Shown here: one piece after another, positions 58,371 to 64,000 of the stretch | How positions within the stretch are numbered: the first letter of the stretch is position 1 | Layout of the letters: each line of letters begins with the position of its first letter | NCBI GenBank assembly: GCA_907163375.1 | Contig: CAJQUW010004600.1 | Coordinates: forward strand, 496,001 to 560,000 | Length of the DNA: 64,000 bases | Direction: 5' to 3' | Origin: Prostheceraeus crozeri | Taxonomy: Eukaryota; Platyhelminthes; Polycladida; Euryleptidae | Translations under genes and position numbers: made by a program | The notes under the pieces: generated by a model | The model's input: only the letters and a program-made list of their open reading frames with translations | What the model was told of the DNA's origin: nothing | The model's database searches: none

Positions 58371-58405
58371 ATGGGTTCCGGGTGCCATAGATACTCTTCT
58401 TGCTT

Positions 58406-58488
58406 CCCTAACCCTAAACCTAACCCTAAACCTAACCCTAACCCTAAACCTAACCCTAACCCTAACCTTAACCCTAACCCTAACCCTA
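58406..58488 (-). repeat. Telomere-like CCCTAA tract (TTAGGG on minus strand)
   Basis: About 83 bp of CCCTAA with interspersed CCTAAA. It is internal, between the 130-aa gene and the promoter of the 478-aa gene. Confidence 0.9.
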
Positions 58489-58506
58489 GATGCCATTAAA
58501 TTTAAA

Positions 58507-58541
58507 TTTGGCGCTAAATTTGATTTTTCGAAATTTGGCGC
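58507..58541 (+). promoter_or_regulatory. Pair of E2F-like sites
   Basis: TTTGGCGC at 58507-58514 and TTTGGCGCGAAATTT from 58534; a third GCGCG-rich site follows near 58562. They fit the E2F consensus TTTSSCGC. They lie about 350 bp before the TATA box at 58890. Confidence 0.4.
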
Positions 58542-58889
58542 GAAATTTGAATTTCGATTTTTGCGCGTTTTATGATGCAGTCTGGATTTAACTTCTTAAA
58601 ACTTAATGACTTTTTTCTTTATTATTTGAATTTAGATGAAATCCTTAACTTAAGTAGATTTTTTAATGTTTAGAACTGCAGGGGATCCATCTTCATCACA
58701 TGTTAATTGGTTTAACTTCGCGGTTACATGTACCACTCTAGCATCAAAGACTTTGATGGCACTTTTCTATTTCATCATTAAAATATATCAGCTGTTTAGT
58801 TTTGTTTGAATTCAACAGTTTGTTTTTCTATACCAATGTGATGTTATGATGACATCCGGTCTTTGTTCATGGTTCCTTTGTTAGAATCA

Positions 58890-58897
58890 TATATAAA
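58890..58897 (+). promoter_or_regulatory. TATA box of the 478-aa gene
   Basis: TATATAAA. A start near 58920 gives a non-coding exon ending at 59003 (GAA|GTGAGT). The intron then runs to the acceptor at 59618 (CATGACTTACAG), and ATG follows two bases later. Confidence 0.75.
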
Positions 58898-59620
58898 GAA
58901 GTTGTAGAGCTCCGTTCTTCACTCATTTTTGAATTATTCTGTGTGCATAGCAGACCTCGTTCTCCGTCTCTCCGTTTTCTCGATTTATAACTGCAATTCT
59001 GAAGTGAGTTCTACATTCTTCTATTCACTACTTTATATAGTTTGGGAGTAGGAACATTACTAAGTTCTTATAACCAGTTAGTTTAAAACATGTGGCTGGA
59101 TCTTAAGTTAGGAACACTATATGTTACATTATTAAACAGAATTATTAATTTCATAATTAATTATAGCATTTTCAAAACTTATAAAGCACACAAGCTTACA
59201 TGATGAAGTGTTTAAATAAAGATAAACATTTCCAAAGTGTGCTTCAAATTTGTAAATAAATCAAATACTAATTTTGTTTTCAAAGTGATAGTCTGTGGAC
59301 CATTTACAAATTAAAAGTTGTTTAACCAAAGTCAGAAATGTTTATCTTTTTAAAACATCAGTTTCGTTTCTATGATTTCATTTCGAAATAAATTAATAAT
59401 TTATCAGCTGATTTCAAATTTCAAGTTGATATGTAAGCAAGCCCTTTCAAGGTAAATTTAACATTTCGACTTTCGGTTTCTATCTCGAAAATATTTTTCT
59501 AAGTTAAAAAAATCAATTACTGTAGAATTACTTTCCAATATTTATGCAATAGTCACTTAAATGATATTCACATTTGCTAACAGATAAAATAATAACAAAC
59601 GCTTTTCATGACTTACAGAA

Positions 59621-61537
59621 ATGGTTCGTCATGCAAGCCTCGTACGCCAGCGCTTAATATTTCACTTTTGTGAAACATGTAAGCAGCCGGTGAGACATGC
59701 CAGTAAGTGTGGTCACAAGGAGTGTACTTTTAAGGAGGGCTGCACCTACGTATATTGCCTCACCTGTCGGTCCTACGTGCGAAGCACTGAAATGGCAAAT
59801 GACGACAAGTCTAAGGCTTTCATCAGCAGACACGCATCCTGCGCGCAGGAAAACGGCAGAGGTGGACGCAATTTAACTTCAAAGGATGAAAAGAGTAAAT
59901 TGGCAAGGCTTTTCGCGAAGGAGGATACGGCTGCAGAGGGAGTACTCAGCCAATGTTCCGAACCAGCAAAACCTCCCACAAAAAGAAAGCAAAAGTTCAA
60001 ATCAAGAGCATTCATTGATAGTGACTCTTCATCAAGCGATCTAGAGGTGAGTGCCGATAACTGTACAAGTTAAATTTAAAATAAAAATGATTGATGTCAA
60101 GAACATTTGTTTCGTTATGTATGAAGTAAATTTAACTTTTCAAAAACATTTCAGTGTGAGAGGCCTCCAGCGAAGAAGAAGACAAAGGTTGTCAAACAGT
60201 TGCCTCAAATGAAAAATGTAAGACATGTTGATAAAAATTAATCACCCTCAATGTATAATAATGCGTTAATTCTCTTTGCAGCTGTTCAAAATTCTACCAC
60301 CGGTTCCCAAGCTGAGTGCGGTAGAAGAGTCAAGTACCCCACGTCCCGTAAGTACAGTTGTTATAGTCGTTTTCATAAGTCCCTCTCGTCACTTGTTAAT
60401 GTATCATACATCATCCATTTGCTCAGTTAACATTCTATCTTTTTCTACCGCTTCAGGTAATGCGATCCCTATCCCTGAAAAAATCCAGAGCTGCTAGCAT
60501 CACCTCAACTCCGGCTACGACCACATCAGTTGAGGACAATGAAGAGCGTCCGTACACGATACGGGAGTCCTCATCGGAGTCCTCATCGGAGTCTTCATCG
60601 GATGAGACGTCTACTACGTCATCGGCGACATCATCTTCTGATGAGGATGACACAAGACGCTCTCTTGTAAGTATCGAAATTAACGATAACTACATAACAT
60701 AATTATTAACTAAATCTCATGATTTCTCTTGTTAAATGTGGTTCAAAATTATAGCAGTGATATCTATTTTCAGAACAATTCGTTTCGGGACAATCCGTCG
60801 AGTGTCACTCCTGAGGTATGATTTTTATAAATTTTGTTAGATCTATATTGCTCTATCCTCATTATAAGGACATATAGATAGTAAACAATTATTTCTTCTC
60901 ATTTCAGCATGTGATTGATTTCGCATCTCAAGAGATATCCTTCTCGCGGATCCGGGCGTCGCCAAATTGTAGCGCTCGGCTTCCTTTTACGCCGATCCTC
61001 GAACATCGAGGAGTTCTCACACCACCACGAGCTCCTACTACGTCACCTGTTCCTGCTCCCGCTCCGATCCTTTCTTCTAATCCTGCTTCTGCTCCTGCTC
61101 CCGCTCCAGTCCCTTTTCCTGATCCTGCTCCTACTCCCGATCCGGTCCCTGTTCCTGCTCCCGCTCCATTACCTCTGCGGGAACATAATGTGGACCTTGA
61201 CGAAACGTTAGAAAGTGATGAGCGACTGGAGGAGAAACTCAAGTTGTGCCAGCAACGACTTCGGATGGCTGAACAGCGGGAGAGCAAGCTCAGGGAGGAG
61301 AATAGGGGTTTGATTGTGTCTGTTCGCAATTTGACACAGTCAAACTTGCTATTGTCCTCTTCTGTAGCCCGAGGCAATCGGCAATTCGAACGTGAGACAC
61401 TCATGCACATCGTATATCGTGAAGGTTTCATTTCACGAGTTAGACTGACTCGGATGGAGGATACGTCCGACTGTTGCGAGCAGTGTCAGCATGTGAAACT
61501 CTCACACAGTGACATGATAAAGTGTCAAAAGTTGTAA
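59621..61537 (+). CDS. Zinc-binding, serine-acidic, coiled-coil regulator-like protein (478 aa, six coding exons)
   Basis: Coding exons 59621-60046, 60155-60217, 60282-60347, 60457-60666, 60774-60815 and 60908-61537 each have GT-AG borders, and every one is a multiple of three, so all introns are phase 0; the sum is 478 aa. The N-terminus has a dense Cys/His cluster (C17, C20, H26, C30, H32, C35, C41, C46, C49, H71, C74). Next come lysine-rich and serine/acidic tracts, a proline-alanine stretch of PAPAP/PDPAP repeats, a coiled coil and a C-terminal CC-x2-C...H...C group. The plan matches the 351-aa gene at 1832-2947. Likely nuclear regulator of the second element (inference). Small exons allow alternative splicing. 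The PolB gene follows on the same strand. Confidence 0.75.
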
Positions 61538-61644
61538 TTTCTTTTACTTTGACTTTTTAACTTAATGGAAAAAGAATTTGATACAAGTCCTGTCTTTTTA
61601 TTTCATCGTAGATTGGAACAAATGTCATTGGCTAGTAATCGTTG

Positions 61645-61676
61645 TGACGTCATAGGATGATAAAAATATATATATA
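61645..61676 (+). promoter_or_regulatory. CRE plus TATA promoter of the DNA polymerase gene
   Basis: A perfect TGACGTCA at 61645-61652 and an AATATATATATAG TATA region at about 61664-61676. The ATG is at 61713, so the leader is very short. A CCAAT-type ATTGG lies at about 61628. Confidence 0.7.
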
Positions 61677-61712
61677 GTCTGCAAAATTATAATCCTCACC
61701 AGTTTAATAAAC

Positions 61713-64000
61713 ATGGTTGTCTGTTCTAAATGTGGAAAAACGTTTACTCTTAATGGTAATTTGCAACGCCATGAAAAGTTTTGTAAGTTAGGAAAAACTT
61801 ATCAGTGTAGGAAGTGTCCATATGAAACGAAACGACAGGATAATCTAAAGCGACACAATCTAGTCTGTGATAAGCAACCAAGTAATTGTAATTTAAATTC
61901 AAATCCTCGAAGTATCTCAGCTAATGATAATGAAATACCCGAATCTAGTACTGCTGAATCAACGTCTAGACATGTACCAATCAGCGCTTCAAATAATAGT
62001 TTGATCTTTATGCAATGCTGCTCCCGCTGTGGTAAATCGTATAATTCTATAAGCAAATTCCGTCAGCATATGAATATGCATAATACAAATAGTGAGATGA
62101 ATATTCAAAATAATCATGGAACTGTAAATCTCAGCGAAAGCGCGCTCAACGGTCATGCTCGTGTATACGACATCACACCATCAGCACACACAGTAGATAT
62201 AACTTCCTTTTTATTAAGTATGCGATCTATATTAGAGAACTTAGTGACAAACCTTCTAGAAAATTTTCAACTACGTGGTCGTCTGGTAGCACAAATTCGT
62301 TATGTGCGATCAAATCCTCAGGAAGATGAAACGTTTCTCGCACACTTTACTTCATCATCCACAAACTATATTTATGACTATGATACATGGTTCCAAGATA
62401 ACTTAAATAGTCTCTCAAGTCATATTGAAGCTTTTGCAAATAAGGGTAGCAATTGGGTTATAGATGAAATACTAAATATAGAATTCAATGTTATTACTAG
62501 TCCATTACTTTCTGGTGGAGAAGTATTTAATCTACCAAAGAGTTTGAAAGATTCGAAGGCTGTAATAATGTACATTCAAATGCAAATGACTGTTTCTTGT
62601 ATTCAGTTCTATCAATGCTACATTACAATGATGTATCATATTCTAGGAATGAGATAAAATCATATAGTAAATGGACATCTGAACTAAATATGAATGACAT
62701 CTCTACACCCGTATCAATTAAAGATATTCCTAAGTTTGAGAAAAATAATGACATTAAAATCAACATTCACCTTTACGAAAAAGGACTAAAAGGTGTTCGA
62801 TATAGCAGCAACTTTATTGGTAAACGAACTGTGAATATACTACTAATTATAAACAATGAACGTGCACACTATTGTGGAATCAGAAAACTATCAAGATTAT
62901 ATAGAAAAAAAAATAGAAGATATAAACATTTCTGCGATCGATGTACCCAATCGTTTACATATAAGACAACTTTGGAGCGACATTATCAATTTTGTGTTCG
63001 TGGAAAGGCACAAATAGAAAGAATGCCTAAACAACTAGAGGTAAGCACAAGTAGCATGGAATATCAATTAAGTCCTCCTTTAGTTGTTTATGCAGATATA
63101 GAGTGCTACATCGATAATAAAGTACACAAACCGGCAGCAGTTGGTGTTTATCATGTTTGGCATAAAGCTCTCCAGTCCAGATTTGAAAACAAATATTATG
63201 TCTTCAAAGGAGAGAATTGTATTATGGACTTCTTGGATCACCTAGAAAATATAGCTCAAAACTTATATGATAATCAGCGTGCAATAAGCCGGCAACCAAT
63301 GTCTCTTTCTTCTGATGAAGAAGAAAAACATAAAAATGTAAAAAATTGTAATAAATGTCAAGCTGTATTTAGTGATGATTGCATAAAAGTAAGAGATCAC
63401 GACTATTTAACAGGAAGATATAGGCAAACAATATGCAGCAAATGCAATCTTCGATTAAAACTAAATAGGCGGGAACTACCCATCTTCTTCCATAATTTTA
63501 AGAATTATGATAGTCATATCGTTTGCTATAAAGCAATTGGAAAGAAGAAGTCATGGAAATTTGAAGTAGTAGCAGCAACAGCTGAAAAGTATATAACTCT
63601 ATCCGCCAGCGTCCCTGTGAACGAATACAAAGGAAAAACAATCTACTTCAAGTTAAAATTCTTAGATTCTTATCAATTTTTAAGTGCATCATTGAGTGAG
63701 TTAGCAAGAGGATTGCAAGTTTATGAACATGTAGAAAAACTAAGAAATGAATTTCCCCTGTTAACAGATGATATTCTTTATCAAAAGGGTGTGTTTCCCT
63801 ACTGTTATTTCAAAAGTCTAAATACATTGTCAGAAAAATGTCTGCCACCACAATGTGAATTTTATAATGATCTCACTCGTGAACATTGTTCAGATGAAGA
63901 ATATAAGCACGCTAGTAATGCGTGGTTTGCTTTCAATTGTAACAATTTTGGTGATTACATGCTTGCATATTTGAAACTGGATGTATTATTACTGACAGAT
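61713..64000 (+). CDS. Polinton-type protein-primed DNA polymerase B, 5' part, one frame break, runs off window
   Basis: The first frame (61713-62657) encodes three C2H2/C2HC zinc fingers (C4/C7/H20/C24; C32/C35/H48/C52; C103/C106/H119/H123) and the start of the conserved N-terminal region. Near 62563-62570 a net one-base loss shifts the frame; from there a second frame is open to 64000. It holds another finger (about 62927-62997), the 3'-5' exonuclease motifs ExoI (ADIEC, 63092-63106), ExoII (FKNYDSH, 63497-63517) and ExoIII (Y...LKLD, to 63982), and between ExoI and ExoII an endonuclease-VII-like Cys/His region (VRDHDYLTG). This order is typical of polymerases of Polintons and adinto-like viruses. 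The polymerase palm lies beyond the window. The break may be decay, an assembly error or programmed frameshifting. I give no repaired sequence. Confidence 0.85.

Noticed and set aside
60928-61431. 167-aa minus-strand ORF with a Gly/Ala-rich repeat
   Set aside because: Reverse shadow of the PAPAP-rich exon of the 478-aa gene.

Overview
This window is animal (metazoan) nuclear DNA, most likely from a marine invertebrate. It has GT-AG introns, TATA-box promoters, AATAAA poly(A) signals, piggyBac, hAT-like, Penelope-like and Polinton-like sequences, and an internal TTAGGG-type telomeric tract. I cannot name the species from sequence alone. I see no bacterial operons, rRNA or CRISPR array.

Layout. 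(1) Positions 1 to about 21,000 form one giant inverted repeat. The left arm (1-9194) and the right arm (from 9298) are mirror copies around a 103-bp spacer. Each arm carries the same gene set: a Cys/His zinc-binding coiled-coil protein (351 aa, spliced), a small 88-aa protein, an antisense-facing 135-aa ORF of uncertain status, a 70-aa protein, a 235-aa basic-tailed protein, a RING-like mini-ORF and a DEDDh exonuclease-like protein. The innermost part of each arm is a 29-bp minisatellite in which every unit contains AATAAA. (2) The right arm is interrupted by a 3.37-kb piggyBac element at a TTAA site; the left arm keeps the empty site. The right arm is also decaying: a 932-bp deletion fuses the 351-aa gene to the next gene, and the 88-aa gene has a premature stop. 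(3) Both arms run outward into a 321-bp satellite, two units visible at 1-664 and about 97 units at 20351-51568. Each unit carries a near-CRE TGACGTC motif. (4) 51.6-56.4 kb is repeat-derived DNA: a short CACGACACTCTG repeat, a hAT-like (DUF4371) fragment, two inverted GIY-YIG scraps, a nested MITE and minisatellites. (5) From 56.5 kb to the end is a second virus-like or transposon-like gene block. It holds a symmetric divergent gene pair (97 and 130 aa), a telomere-like tract beside a perfect 51-bp hairpin, a seven-exon gene for a 478-aa zinc/coiled-coil protein, and the 5' part of a Polinton-type protein-primed DNA polymerase B that runs off the window.

How it fits together (inference). The 351-aa and 478-aa genes share a plan: TATA box, non-coding first exon, intron ending just before AAATG, an N-terminal Cys/His cluster, an acidic serine tract and a coiled coil. 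Both blocks also use CRE plus TATA promoters. This suggests two related families of self-replicating, virus-like or giant transposable elements in which a zinc/coiled-coil protein is the regulator. The palindromic element with satellite flanks is the strongest candidate for something undescribed.
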